Assembly: GCA_905221605.1 (NCBI GenBank)
Contig: CAJNDS010002227.1
Location: forward strand, 310,001-374,000
Source of the DNA: Symbiodinium natans
Taxonomy: Eukaryota; Sar; Dinophyceae; Suessiales; Symbiodiniaceae
Length of the DNA stretch: 64,000 bases
Direction: 5' to 3'
The position numbers and the translations under genes were made by a program. Positions 31,170 through 58,455 of the stretch are shown one piece after another. The notes under the pieces were generated by a model. The model was not told the origin of the DNA. It was given only the letters and a program-made list of their open reading frames with translations, and searched no databases. Position 1 is the stretch's first letter. Every line of letters begins with the position of its first letter.

Positions 31170-31950
31170 CTTAGGGCTTAGGGCTTAGGGCTTAGGGCTT
31201 AGGGCTTAGGGCTTAGGGTTTAGGGTTTCGGGTTTAGGGTTTAGGGTTTAGGGTTTAGGGTTTAGGGTTTAGGGTTTAGGGTTTTGGGTTTCTGGTTTGT
31301 AGGGTTTAAGATGTGTAGTGCTTGCGGGGTTGATCGAATTTGTATAGGGGTTAAGGCGTAGGGTTTTAAGTTTGAGAGGGGGAAGCTGTGGACGCCTGTT
31401 TGCTTGGGAGCTTTTGCTGAAAAAAAATCTGTTGCTAGCATGTTCCCAGCGTGTAGCGTTTGGGGTTCAGGGTTTGGGGCTTGGGGTTGAGAGTTTAATG
31501 CTTCAGGGCTGTGATGCTAGTTCTATCTGATAATTAAGCCCCTTTGTGCCTTCAAGTGACGTTTTCGAGATTCAGGGTCCGAAATTAAAAATTGGGGGAG
31601 AGGGGGAGTGTTAGTGGTTTAGGGTCGAGGGGCTTAGGTTGAGGGCTTAGGGTTTCATGCTATCCCTTGTAGATAATCTCCTGTAGACCTAAACTGGATT
31701 CCCGCCTGGAGCCTACAATCCTAACTCCTGAACGCAGCATATGGGGGATGATCCCAAACTAGGCCATCACCCGTACGCTCTTTTGTGAGCGTAGAAAGAA
31801 CTTATGGCCGTTTAAACCCCTAATCCCCTAATCCCCAAAACCCTAAACACTAAATCCTAAACCCTAAGCCCTAAACCATAAACCCTAGACCCTAAACCCA
31901 AAACCCTCAACCCTGACTGCCTCTTCTACCCGAGCCTTCATCTAAGGCCC

Positions 31951-32010
31951 TTTGGGAGAGGGAGAGGGAGAGGGAGAGGGAGAGGGGGAGGGGGAGGGAG
32001 AGGGAGACCT
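31951..32010 (+). repeat. GGGAGA microsatellite
   Basis: About nine GGGAGA-type units. Confidence 0.85.
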
Positions 32011-33344
32011 CACAGCTCAAACCTCCTCGAACCCTGAATTGGGGGTTTAGGATTTAGGGGCTTAAGGGTTGAGGGTTTTTGGCCCCAATACCGAAAGTTC
32101 CAAGCCCCTGAACTCCTCAACCGTTCAATCTCCGAATTCCTTAAACTGCCTTAAACATCGAAACAAACCCCAAATCCCCCAGCCTCCAGCCCTTAAACCC
32201 CTGAAACCCCGAAGCTCTCTGGCCCTCTTTTTCTGGCAACTCATGCGGAGTTCGCCCACTAAGGCTTTGGGGCGGAGGGCTTAGGCCTTGCATGCTTTGG
32301 GTTTAGGGTTTAGGGCTAAACGTTTAGGGTTTAGGGTTTAGGGTACAGGGTTTAGGGTTTAGGGCTTTTTGGGCTTAGGGTTCAATGTTTGGGGGGGCGA
32401 GCCATCAGGCTCCGGTCTCTTGTGTATCGGGTTCAGCATCAGCATCTGGGGGGGGGATTTCGGGTTTAAGGCCCAGGGTTGAAATCTCAGGGCCAAAAGG
32501 GTTTTAGGGGTTTAGGGGCTTGGGTTTTCAGGTTCTGGGGCAGTCTGCTGCAGTCTACTGCACACTTCCCCCGGCGTAGGCTTCGAGGAAGTCGCCCAGC
32601 ACCCCCGGGTATCGGCGCTCGATTGCCCCTTGGCTTGGGGCATTCCCCCTTGAAGCCTAAAGACTAAGCCCCCAACTACAAAAGCCCAAAACCTAAACCC
32701 TAAACCCTAAACTACAGAAGCCCAAAAACCTACACCCCTACCCCTCCTAGCCCGGTTTCGTAACCCTACAACCTCAACCCATCCCGTTCCCTTCATTTTG
32801 GTGAGTTTCGGGCTAAACCCCAAAGCCTAAACCCTAAACCCTAAACCCTAAACCCCAATTGTTGGTGGACTGGGGCGTTGCTATGTGTGAGATCTGCGGA
32901 GGAAGGCTTTAAGGCAGGATCTAAGCTTGCAGCGCGTTAGGCTCAAGGGCTTGCGTTGAGGTCTGGAGGCTTCAAAGGCTTGGGGTTGAAGTCTGTTGCC
33001 CTAAACCCTAAACCCTAAACCCTAAACCCTAAACCGTAGAACGACCCAAAACCGGACCCCAGGCCAAAGCTCCCCTGCACCCGCATCCGAAATCCTGTGC
33101 CCTTGAACCCTCAACCCCACACCCTAAGCCCTAAACCCCACACCAATCCCGAAACCCTAAACCCTAAACCCTAAACCCTAAACCCTAAACCCTAAACCCC
33201 AAGCCCAACCCTAAGCCCTAAGCCCTCAACCCTAAACCCTAAGCCTGATCAGAGTCCAGGCACGCGCGTGCGCAGGAACGAAGCGACCTCGATCTTTGTC
33301 GACGCTCTCCTGGCTGTTGAACTCGAAACCTACACCATCCGACA

Positions 33345-33600
33345 CCCTTGGGATGTTCCCCCATATACTAACCAACCTCTAGGGTTTAGGGTTTAGGGTT
33401 TAGGGTTTAGGGTTTAGGGTTCAGGGTTGAGGGTTGAGGGTTTAGGGTTGAGGGTTGCGGGTTGAGGGTTGAGGGTTGAGGGTTGCGATGTTCCCCTTTA
33501 TACTAACAGTTCTTCATAGGGATCATAGTAGGGGTACTAAAAGTCCCAATGAAGGGCTGCTAGTCCCATCCTATACTCCTCCCGAAACACCGGTTTGAAA
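33345..33600. mobile_element. Degraded foldback family B pieces
   Basis: TTGGGATGTTCCCCCATATACTAAC at 33348 and GATGTTCCCCTTTATACTAACAG at 33486 are two family B ends separated by a TTTAGGG/TTGAGGG tract (33379-33485), as if telomeric repeats had opened inside an element. Confidence 0.6.
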
Positions 33601-35232
33601 CAAAAAAACTAAAGCCCCTAAGACGCTGATGCCCTGAATTCCTACATCCTAACTCCAGAAGGCCCACCAAGGACTCTTTTCAACCCAGTGAGCATGCAGT
33701 CTGAATGTCACCCAGCTCTCGCGGCAAAATCCTTCAATGCCGAGCCCAAAAACAGAACAAACACAACGCCCTACACCCTAAATGCCCCGAAACCCGAAAC
33801 CCCAAACCCTAAACCCTAAGAATAGCCCTATGGGCGCCTGCGCACGGATGCAGATCAAATTTCGGAGGGTGGCTCGGTCGATCGATGCCTCGCGATATTT
33901 TTCGGCTTTGGAGAGAGAAGGGTGTTAGGGTTTTAGGGTTTAGGGTTTCGGGTTTTTGGTTTAGGGTTTAGGGTTTAGGGTGGGGATAGGGCTCCCCGGC
34001 AAGAAGAAGAAGAAGAAGAAGTGCGAAGAAGCTGGGAAGAGCGCCAGTTACCTTACTTAGAGGCTCAGGGAACTTAGCAGACAGGCTATGAACCAGGCTT
34101 CACCTGCGCGGGCTTTTAGGGCTTCGGGAGGCTTGTAGGATCGAGGCCAGTCCCTGTACCACAGAAGGATGAGATCAGCAGCGGCCGTGAACCCGAAAGA
34201 TACTTTAGGCCCTGAATCCGAGATGCACTGGGTTGAGGGTATAAGGTTTAGGGTTTAGGGTTTAGGGTTTGGGGTTTAGGATTTAGGGTTAGACACCCCT
34301 AACCCTCTTCTGCAGGATTTTAGGGACAGGGGGGGCTTTGAGATTTCCGCCGGCCTTGGCAAACTCCAATCCCTGGGGCCCCAGGAAAGTAATGACCTCG
34401 CTCAAGGCCTGGTACAGTGTCAGGGCTGAAGGGTTTAGGGTTTAGGGTTAGGGTTTAGGTTTCAGGGTTAATTGAACTTGTTAAGGGCTCAGGTCCGGGG
34501 AAAGTTTCGAGGAGTTTCGAGAAGTTTCTTTTTTTTAGATTTTCTTAATAATTTCAAGTTACAGGGGGCTTGAGGGTTTAGGGTTTAGGGTTTAGGGTTT
34601 GGGGTTTGGGGTTTGGGGTTTGGGGTTTAGGGTTTAGGGTTTAGGGTTTAGGGTTTAGGGTTTAGGGTGTAGGGTCAGGCTGCGGGGCTGCAAGGCTTCA
34701 GGGCCGCAGGTGTGAGACTTCAGCAGCAGGAACGATGACGCCGGCGCGAATTCAGGGCATCCTCAAGGCGTTCATCAAGGCGGTCATCGTCTGAGTCTGA
34801 GGGTTCCCTTTGCCGCAGCAACCGTGACAAGCCCTTTGCCCATACTGTTCGGCCTTTGCCCATACCGTTCGGGCTTCCCTTGCCTCTTCCAGCATATTGG
34901 CGACGCGTTCTCGTTCCGACTCCAGGCGGCTGCATTTCCTCCCCATCCGCAAGGAAAGGAATCGCACAAGCTCCAGGCTTCAGGGCTTCGGGAACAGTGC
35001 AGGGGCTTAGGAAGGGCTTTTGGGTTTTGCGCGTTTCCGCGCGCTTGGAGCGCTACCCTAAAGCCTATATCCTAAACCCTAAACCCTAAAACCTATATCC
35101 TAAACACTTTATCCTAAACCCTATAATATAGGTTTGGGATATTATCCTAAACCCGAAACCCGAAACCCGAAACCCTAAGCAAGAAGTCGCTGCGCTTGGG
35201 GTTGAAGAGTTCGATGCCGAGTCTGGCATACT

Positions 35233-50924
<15,692 letters not shown>

Positions 50925-51238
50925 CACAGGGGCCTTTTCAAAGATAGGGAGCCCTCAAGAGTCTCGAAAGAAGGAGTAGTCGTACTATACTGGGCATGCA
51001 CGGAGCATGGCACATCGAGGCTTAGCTAAACCCACCCTGAACCCTGAACCCCTGAACCCTATACCCTGAACCCTAAACCCGAAATCCTGAATCCTTGAGG
51101 GGCATAGCCCTAAACCCTAAACCCTAAACCCGAAACCCTAAACCCTATAGGACTTGAGGCTCATGCAACTTGCTGTTGGCTGGGCTGGGCTCGGAGCCAC
51201 AATGGGCTGGGCAAGGCAGCGAGGCCTGAACTAGACCC

Positions 51239-51630
51239 GCGGGGTGAGGGGGGGGGGGGGGGGGGTTTAGGGTTTAGGGTTTAAGATTTAGGGTTAGGTA
51301 GGGTATAGGGTATAGGGTATAGGGTAGGGTAGGGTTAGGGTTTGGGGTTTAGGGTTTGGGTTTGGGGTTTAGGGGTCTAGGGTCTAGGGTCTAGGGTCTA
51401 GGGTTTAGGTTTAGGGTTTAGGGTTAGGGTTAGGTTAGGTTAGGGTTTAGGGTTAGGGTTAGGTTAGGGTTAGGGTTTAGGGTTAGGGTTTTAGGGTTTA
51501 GGCTAAGGATTTAGGGTTCAGGGTTTCGGGTTTAGGTTTGGGTTTAGGGTTTAGGGCTTAGGGTTTAGGGTTTAGGTTTAGGGTTAGGGCTTAGGTTTTA
51601 GGGTTTAGGGTTTAGGTTTAGGGTTTAGGG
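51239..51630 (+). repeat. Degenerate TTTAGGG/TTAGGG region after a poly-G run
   Basis: Mixed hexamer and heptamer forms (TAGGGTA, TTAGGG, GTCTAGG, TTTAGGG), less homogeneous than elsewhere, ended by poly-G with GGAGGAGGGA. Further decayed C-rich text follows to 51912. Confidence 0.8.
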
Positions 51631-51954
51631 GGGGGGGGGAGGAGGAGGGAAGGGGGGGGGGGTGGGGGTTGTGGAACTGTTTAGATGAATCCCAAAGACC
51701 CAAACTCCAAACATCCCTAGGCCCTAGACCCTAAACCCAAATTTATCCCTAAACCCAGATTATCCATAAACCCTATACATATCCCCAAACCCTTACGCCT
51801 AATCCTCCCGAAACCCTATACGTATCCCTAAAACCCTGAATCCTAAACCCTAAATATCCCTAAACCCTAAACCCTAAACCCTAAACCCTAAACCCTAAAC
51901 CCTAAACCCTAAAGATCCCTGAACCCTGAGCCGAGGCGGAGGCCGAAACGAACT

Positions 51955-52014
51955 TCAGTTAGGCGGTAGACGGTGCGGCATCAAAGGGTCGCTGATGCAC
52001 GCGAGGAGGCTTGT
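51955..52014 (-). CDS. Gene X, last exon
   Basis: Acceptor CTAAACGACTACAAG, 19 codons (TSLLACISDPLMPHRLPPN) and TGA. Phase 0 with 52228-52275. A second frame is also open, so the reading rests on phase. Confidence 0.42.
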   Translation of the reverse strand, partial: TSLLACISDPLMPHRLPPN

Positions 52015-52227
52015 CTTGTAGTCGTTTAGGGTTTAGGGTTTGGGGTTGAGGGTTGAGGGTTGAGGGTTTAGGGTTTAGGGTTTAGGGTTTAGGGTTTAGG
52101 GTTTAGGGTTTAGGGTTTAGGGTTTAGGGTTTAGGGTTTAGGGTTTAGGGTTTAGGGTTTAGGGTTTAGGGTGTGAGCTTGAAACATCCCCTGCATGAGT
52201 GGCACTCCATGACACTCCTCAACTGAC

Positions 52228-52275
52228 CCTGAGCCACGGCACCATCGCACGCACAAGCGCTTTGGCGGTTGGATG
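52228..52275 (-). CDS. Gene X, exon 2
   Basis: Acceptor AGCCTTCAGAG, HPTAKALVRAMVPWLR, donor AGG/GTCAGT. The intron to the last exon holds a TTTAGGG tract (52025-52172). Confidence 0.45.
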
Positions 52276-52879
52276 CTCTGAAGGCTCTGGTTTGGTCTCA
52301 CATTTTAGGGTTTGTAGGGTTTTGGGTTTAGCGTTTTGGGGCTTAGCATCTTGGGGCTTAGCGGTTTAGGGTTTAGGAATTAGGGTTTAGGGTTTAGGGT
52401 TTAGGGTTTAGGGTTAGGGTCTAGTGTCTAGGGTTCAGAGATTACGGGGAAAGAATCTGGCAAGAGAGTTGGTTCAGGAGGTATATCGAGGGGTCGCTTC
52501 GAGAAACAGGGGAGAGGAGCGGCTCCCACAATGGGAAGCTTCACTATGGACCCTTCTTGCGTTGAAGGCTTAGGGTTTAATTAGGGCTTCGGGCTTTGGG
52601 TTGAGGGTTTAGGGTTTCTAGGGTTTAGGGTTGAGGGTTGAGGGGTCAGGGTTGAGGGTTGAGGGTTGAGGGTTGAGGGTTTAGGGTTTAGGGTTTAGGG
52701 TTTAGGGTTTAGGGTGTAGCACGGGTCAGCTGAACGCAATAGTGTGAAGACATGCCCACCCCAAGGCCACCCAATCACAACTCATTACGAACCAAACCGG
52801 AGCCAGCCCAAGCCAAGCCAACCATTCACAACTCAAACATCGAACAGTTCAGAGGAAAGACTGAGAGTGCTTGGGACAT

Positions 52880-53460
52880 TTGCGATTGGCTAAGGACCCC
52901 CCCCAGGTTTTTGCGTAGGGGATGGTCTGGGCCGAAGGGCCCTCTCATAGTAAATATCAGGGCATGAACGCTGGGTCACCTGGGACCAGAAGGTTTGTGC
53001 GAAGGGGGGTCTGGGCCGAAGGACCCTCGCAATTGCCGATTGGGGATCACTTGGGAGGCCATAAGGCTAAGGATCCCCTTTTAGGTTTTTGCGAAGGGGA
53101 CGGTCTGGGTTGAAGGGCCTTCTCATAGAAAAACTCAAGCGTGAGTAGGTTGCAGCCTGGGGCCATAAGGCAAAGGAGACGTGAATAGGTTGCGGCCTGG
53201 GGCTTATTTGGGGCCAAGACAAAGGACGGGCCAGCAGGGGCCTCCAAGGCTCTCCAAGGGCCTCCAAAGGGTTGAAGGGCCTCTCTAGGAACCTCACGGG
53301 CTGGCATCAGGGGCCTCCACGACCCTTCACGGTGCCTCCAGGCGTCCGAGCTCCGCAGGAATTTTCAAGGGGCCTCAGGAACCTCCAGGGGCCTCCAGGG
53401 GCCTCCAGGGGCCTCCAGGCCCACAAACCAGTTTTAAAGGCAAAGGATCCCCCCGAAGGT
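52880..53460. repeat. Degenerate direct repeats (GGTTTKTGCGAAGGGG and GGCCTCCAGG units)
   Basis: Three copies of a unit with GGTTTTTGCGAAGGGG, GGTCTGGGCCGAAGG (about 52905, 52985, 53078), two copies of a GGTTGCAGCCTGGGG unit (53147, 53190), then tandem GGCCTCCAGG words (53370-53420). Lies in the proposed first intron of gene X. Confidence 0.7.
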
Positions 53461-53629
53461 TTTAGGGTAATACAATATATCTGTGACAATGCTAGGCGAC
53501 TCTAGCTTGGCGACCCCTCAGGGGTGCGGTTGGCAGGCTCTGCAGCCCAGCAAAGCCTGCCCTGGTCTCGCTGAGCGCTCGACTGCGCCCGCCTACCCCA
53601 ATAGAGCTTTGAGGGGGGGCGGGCGGGTT

Positions 53630-53738
53630 TAGGGTTTAGGGTTTAGGGTTTAGGGTTTAGGGTTTAGGGTTTAGGGTTTAGGGTTTAGGGTTTAGGGTTT
53701 AGGGTTTAGGGTTTAGGGTTTAGGGTTTAGGGTTTAGA
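53630..53738 (+). repeat. TTTAGGG tract
   Basis: Fifteen units just downstream (minus strand) of gene X exon 1. Confidence 0.85.
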
Positions 53739-53755
53739 GCAGCTATGGGTTCCAC

Positions 53756-53833
53756 ATGGGCAAAGCTCTCAAGCGCCTCCTCTCCATGCCCAGCATCCGA
53801 GCACGACGACCTTGGTGGAGATGGGATGCGCGC
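53756..53833 (-). CDS. Gene X, exon 1 (internal; 5' end not found)
   Basis: Acceptor GGGGCACGAG, 26 codons phase 0 (SDAGHGEEALESFAH), donor CAT/GTGGAA. Linking it to exon 2 is by phase and strand only; the intron would be 1.5 kb. Product unrecognised. Confidence 0.42.
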
Positions 53834-54357
53834 CTCGTGCCCCAAACCCTAACCCCTAACCCCCTAAACCCTCAACCCTAAACCCTAAACCCTAAACCCC
53901 TAAACCCCTACACCCTACATCTAAACCCGAAACCCTAAATTAGGGTTTAGGGTTTAGGGTTTAGGGTTTAGGGTTTAGGGTTTAGGGTTTAGGGTTTAGG
54001 GTTTAGGGGTTAGGGCTTTGGGTTGAGGGTTTAGGGTTTAGGGTTCAGGGTTCAGGGTTCAGGGTTTAGGGTTTAGGGTTTAGGGTTTAGGGTCTGCTGA
54101 CTTGTTTCTTGAATGAAAATTAGAGCTACTGCCAACCCTTCAACCCTTCTGAACATCATTTAGGTTCGACGCGGCGCCGGGATCGGAACCGGCACCCTCA
54201 CAACGTTTCAGGTCATAGGAATTTCGGGGGGGCACTTAGGGTTTAAGGGTTTAGGGTGTAGGGCTTAGGGTTTAGGGTTTAGGGTTTAGGGCTTAGGGTT
54301 TAGGGTTTAGGGTTTAGGGTTTTTGTGGATGCTGTCGCCCCTCACTCTCATCCTCAC

Positions 54358-54436
54358 CCGCACTTGAGGGTGATGTCAAGACTCTCGAGGTCTGAGCTGC
54401 CCCCATGTTCCTGCCCTTGATCAGCAGCGCAACGGC
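54358..54436 (-). CDS. Exon candidate, unassigned gene
   Basis: Acceptor GCGGGAAGAAG, 26 codons plus 1 nt (AVALLIKGRNMGAAQTSRVL), strong GTGAGG donor. Convincing composition; partners not found. The spacer 54440-55140 beyond is unique, with no second exon I trust. Confidence 0.48.
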
Positions 54437-55737
54437 CTTCTTCCCGCCCTAAACACCGCTGGAAGTCTGGGTAGGAGAACAGTAGTCCTAGCCGGGAAGA
54501 GCCACATGTGGTGTCCTACAGCCCACCACCCATGAACCGAGTACGAAATTCCCCCCCTCCGAAAACCCCATTTTAAGATTACTTTCAGGATGGAGCAAAG
54601 GCTTCAAGTACCGAAGGACACATTCAGATAAAGACCTGTTCGGAATATATGGAGGCCTCTACCCTAATACCCTGGTCCCTACTACCCCCTGCCCTCAACC
54701 CTGAAACCTGTGGTGTCCTAACACCCTTAAGCCTACACTAAACCCAAAAACCCCAAGCCGCAGACTGCCGCCGTGGCCATCAGCCCCAGGGCTACGAAAG
54801 CAACGATGGGCCACTTGGTCTTTCCTTGGCGTTCGTAGGGCAGAGGATTTAAGGCTCGGGTTTAGGGGCGTAGGGCTGTCGTCCCACTGTATAAATTTTT
54901 TCAGATGCCCCCAAGCCTCAACACTTACCATAGCCTGCGCAAGAAAAGAGAATTGGGAGGCAAATCCAGAGGAGAAAGAATATTTACGGAAGGGAAATGT
55001 CGCGACCTGTGAGCCAATAGGGGTGTAGGGCACCCCCTGGTGAAGAGCATGTGAACGACATCAACTGGGGCTGCCAGGTTCGAGTCTCAAAGGCCGAAGA
55101 GTGAGAACTCACCAGCGCCGCAAAGCGACTGACCTATAGCATGACCAGTCCTTCCCGGTACCTTTTTTTGTGTTTTGGAGTAGTGAGTGCAAGGGCGTAG
55201 GGTTTAGGGTTTAGGGCTCTAGGGCTTCACGGGATTTTGGGTTTGAGGGCTCAGGGTATTTCACACGCGGAGGTCAACGCCCTTTGATGTCAAGGGCTTA
55301 GGGATTCAGGCTCCGGAAATCCCTAAAACACATAGACCCCTGAACCCTACAAAATAGGCCACTAAACCGCTAAACTCCTGAACTCCAGTACCCCCTGAAC
55401 CCCATACCCCCCCACCACCCCCAAAGCCCCTAAACTCCTGCACCCCTCAACCGCTAAACACCTAATCACCTCAGCCCCAAAGCCTCAACCCTAACCCCTG
55501 ATTGCTTAAACCCCGAAGCAACTAACCCTTAAACCCTAAACCCCAAAACGCCTCAACCCCTAAACACCTCAACCCCTCAACCCTGAAACACCTAAACCCC
55601 TAAACCCTTAATAAACCCTCAACCCCTCACTCCCTAAACCCTGAAGCCCTTAACCCCTAAACTCCGGAACCACTTCACCCTCAGCCCCTAATTGCCTCAA
55701 CCCTAAACCCTAAACCCTAAACCCTAAACCCTAAACC

Positions 55738-55830
55738 CCTGAGTTCTCCACTTTTTGGAGGTAACTCCTCCTCCTCCTCTTCCTCCTCCTCCTCATCTGT
55801 CCGGTCGCCCGTGATGCCGCGCACGGCATC
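55738..55830 (-). CDS. Gene U, exon 3 (acidic run)
   Basis: Excellent acceptor (AACCCTTCACCTTGCAG), 31 codons: DAVRGITGDRTD, ten consecutive glutamates, then LPPKSGELR, ending at telomeric AGG/GGTTTAG. The acidic run suggests a nuclear or histone/RNA-binding context, but that is a guess. Confidence 0.55.
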
Positions 55831-55874
55831 CTGCAAGGTGAAGGGTTGAGGGCTTCCAGCTTAGGCCTTGGGAT

Positions 55875-56165
55875 TTAGGGTTTAGGGTTTAGGGTTTAAG
55901 GTTTAGGGTTTAGGGTGTAGGGTGTAGGGTTTAGGGTTTAGGGTTTAGGGTTTAGGGTTTAGGGTTTAGGGTTTAGGGTTTAGGGTTTAGGGTTTAGGGT
56001 TTAGGGTTTAGGGTTTAGGGTTTAGGGTTTAGGGTTTAGGGTTTAGGGTTTAGGGTTTAGGGTTTAGGGTTTAGGGTTTAGGGTTTAGGGTTTAGGGTTT
56101 AGGGTTTAGGGTTTAGGGTTTAGGGTTTAGGGTTTAGGGTTTAGGGTTTAGGGTTTAGGGCTTGG
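55875..56165 (+). repeat. Long TTTAGGG tract in a gene U intron
   Basis: About 40 units, nearly perfect after two TGTAGGG units. Further degenerate tracts follow to 56720 in the same intron. Confidence 0.9.
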
Positions 56166-56760
56166 GATTTAGGGCGTAGGGTTGAGGGCTTCGAGTCCAG
56201 GAATTGGGGTTGAGGCTTGAGGGTTGAGGGTTTAAAGTTTAGGCTTAGGGTTTAGGGTTCAGGGTTTAGGGTTGAGGCCTCAAAGTTCAAATTTCGGGTT
56301 CGTAGGCTCCAGGGCTCTTTTGGGTTTAGGTGGTTCAGGCTTGATGGGTGGTTTAGGGGATCTCAGAGTTCCGTGTTTAGAGCTTAGGGCTTAGGGTACA
56401 GGGTTTAGGGTTTAGGGGTTAGGGGTTAGGGTTTAGGGTTTAGGGGGCTGGCCCAGTTGAGAGTCTTTCAAAACGCGGAAGACACAGCTGCATGCTCGGA
56501 ACGCGCTGGGTTCTCGCTGGGGTTTGGGGCTTAGGGCTTCGGGGTTTAGGGTTTAGCGTTCAGGGTTAGGGTTTATAGGGTTAGCGTTTAGGGTTTAGGG
56601 TTTAGGGTGTAGGGTTTAGGGTTTAGGGTTTAGGGTTTAGGGTTTCGGGTTTAGGATTTAGGGTTTAGGGAGCCAGGGTTCATAGGGTTTCGGGTTTAGG
56701 GTTTTGAGCGTTTAGGGCTTTTAGGGCTTGCTCTCATTGGGGCGGCCGCCAGCATCGCAC

Positions 56761-56807
56761 CAATCCCTGGCTGCGCTCCGAGAATCCAAGATGCAGGAGG
56801 GCGAGCT
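56761..56807 (-). CDS. Gene U, exon 2
   Basis: Acceptor GGGTGCGCAAG, 2 nt plus 15 codons (LALLHLGFSERSQGL), donor TTG/GTGCGA. In phase with both neighbours. Confidence 0.52.
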
Positions 56808-56994
56808 CTTGCGCACCCGAAGCCCTGAACCCTAAACCATAAACTTGAAGCCCTAAACCCTAAACCCCAAACCCTAAACCCTAAACCCTAAACCCCAAAC
56901 CCTAAACCCTAAACCCTAAACCCTATGACCCTAAACCCTAAACCCTTAATTAACCCCAAAAACCGCGGCGGGTCCTTCAAGCGGCGGGCAGTAC

Positions 56995-57051
56995 CCGGCT
57001 GCAGTTCTTCGATGCGCTCGAGCTGGGAGTAGAGCTCCTCTTCCGATTGGG
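56995..57051 (-). CDS. Gene U, exon 1 (internal; 5' end not found)
   Basis: Acceptor CTCGAGCCCAG next to telomeric text, QSEEELYSQLERIEELQP, donor CCGG/GTACTG. A coiled-coil-like acidic helix. The three gene U exons keep phase at both junctions; protein not recognised. Confidence 0.55.
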
Positions 57052-57133
57052 CTGGGCTCGGGTTTAGGGTTTAGGGTTTAGGGTTTAGGGTTTAGGGTTT
57101 AGGGTTTAGGGTTTAGGGTTTAGGGTTTAGGGT

Positions 57134-57179
<46 letters not shown>

Positions 57180-57881
57180 GGCTCAGGGGTTGCGTTTAGG
57201 GTTCAGGGTTTAGGGTTCAGGGTTTAGGGCTTAGGGTTTAGGGTTTAGGGTCAGGGTCTTCGGCTTGGGGCTCCCTAAACCCTAAACCCTAAGCCCTAAA
57301 CCCCCTTAAAATGGTCCCCGTAACATCCTCCTAGTATAGCACCTATATTCCCTGAGAACTTCTGGAAGATACCCGGTCCCTTGACGAAAGGTCTTTGGGG
57401 CTGAGGGCCGTAAGTCTTTGGGGCTTTAGGGCTTGCTTTTGTGGTTCTTGGGTTTTGGGGTTTGGGAGTTAGGGTTTAGGGTTTAGGGTTTAGGGTTTAG
57501 GGTTTAGGGTTTAGGGTTTAGGGTTTAGGGTTTAGGGTTTGGGGTTCTGTGGCTTGGGGCTGTGTCCGAAGAGCCATTAAAGCCCTGAAAGCTTTGCAAG
57601 CGGACCCAACACAGACCGAAGTGGTTTAGGGTTTAAGGGTTTAGGGTTTAGGGTTTAGGGTTTAGGGTTTAGGGTTTAGGGTTTAGGGTTTAGGGTTTAG
57701 GGATTCAACAATGCCACCCATGAGGGTTTCGGGTTGAGGGTTTAATATGCATTAAACACTGGAAAGTCCACCCCTCTGCTTGACTAAGGTTTTGCTTGGA
57801 CCTTACACTGGGGTAGGGGCACAAAGATCTAAAACCCTAAGAGTTACCTTTACTTACGTGGAGGATAAGTACACTTGAAGG

Positions 57882-58125
57882 TTCATAAGACTTACTCACC
57901 GGCTACAGCTGAAGCTATAGCTCTGTTTAAACCCAAAACCCTCCAAGCCTCAACGCCAGTTACAAGTAAGCTGGACCTAATCTCGAAGATTCCAGCGCAG
58001 CTGGCTGGAGTAAGTCTTATGGGTGGTTGTCAAAATTATGGTCCCTTTTTGGGTCCCTATTATAATACGGCACCTAATATTTAGCGTACCCCAAAAGGGA
58101 TCATAATTTTGACAGCCACCCTTAT
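57882..58125. mobile_element. Two adjoining foldback elements (family D)
   Basis: Outer pair: CATAAGACTTACTC near 57884 and its complement at about 58007-58020. Adjoining it, a long imperfect inverted repeat (GTCAAAATTATGGTCCC at 58028, complement near 58095-58113). The ACTTGAAGGTTCAT start is shared with 27665. Confidence 0.75.
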
Positions 58126-58244
58126 AAAGGTTCACAATGTAGGGTGCTTTGTTTGACCGTGCTCCGACATGCGATCTGGGCCACAGGCACCCAGAGGCCA
58201 GCTCAGAAACATCTCAAGGGCATTGGGGCTTCGGGGGTATTTTG

Positions 58245-58455
58245 TTTAGGGTTTAGGGTTTAGGGTTTAGGGTTTAGGGTTTAGGGTTCAGGGTTTAGGG
58301 TTTAGGGTTTAGGGTTTAGGGTTCAGGGTTTAGGGTTTAGGGTTTAAGGGTTTAGGGTTTAGGGTTCAGGGTTCAGGGTTTAGGGTTTAGGGTTTAGCGT
58401 TTAGGGTTTAGGGTTTAGCGTTTAGGGTTTAGGGTTTAGGGTTTAGGGTTTGGGG
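58245..58455 (+). repeat. TTTAGGG tract with TTCAGGG and TTTAGCG variants
   Basis: About 29 units. Confidence 0.85.

Larger units (their letters stand above)
31170..35232. other. Interval without a confirmed gene
   Basis: CTTAGGG/TTTAGGG tract at 31170-31290, degenerate tracts, degraded family B foldbacks and a GGGAGA array. A strong minus acceptor (ATTTTTTTTCAG at about 31417) precedes an open stretch, and 34700-34990 (minus) reads as a coiled coil (CSRLESERERVANMLEEA) whose frame is shifted after a 20-bp tandem duplication at about 34833-34872. Confidence 0.4.

Noticed and set aside
55040-55130. GGTTCGAGTCTC resembling a tRNA B-box
   Set aside because: Neighbouring bases do not form a T-stem or acceptor stem and no A-box lies at the right distance.
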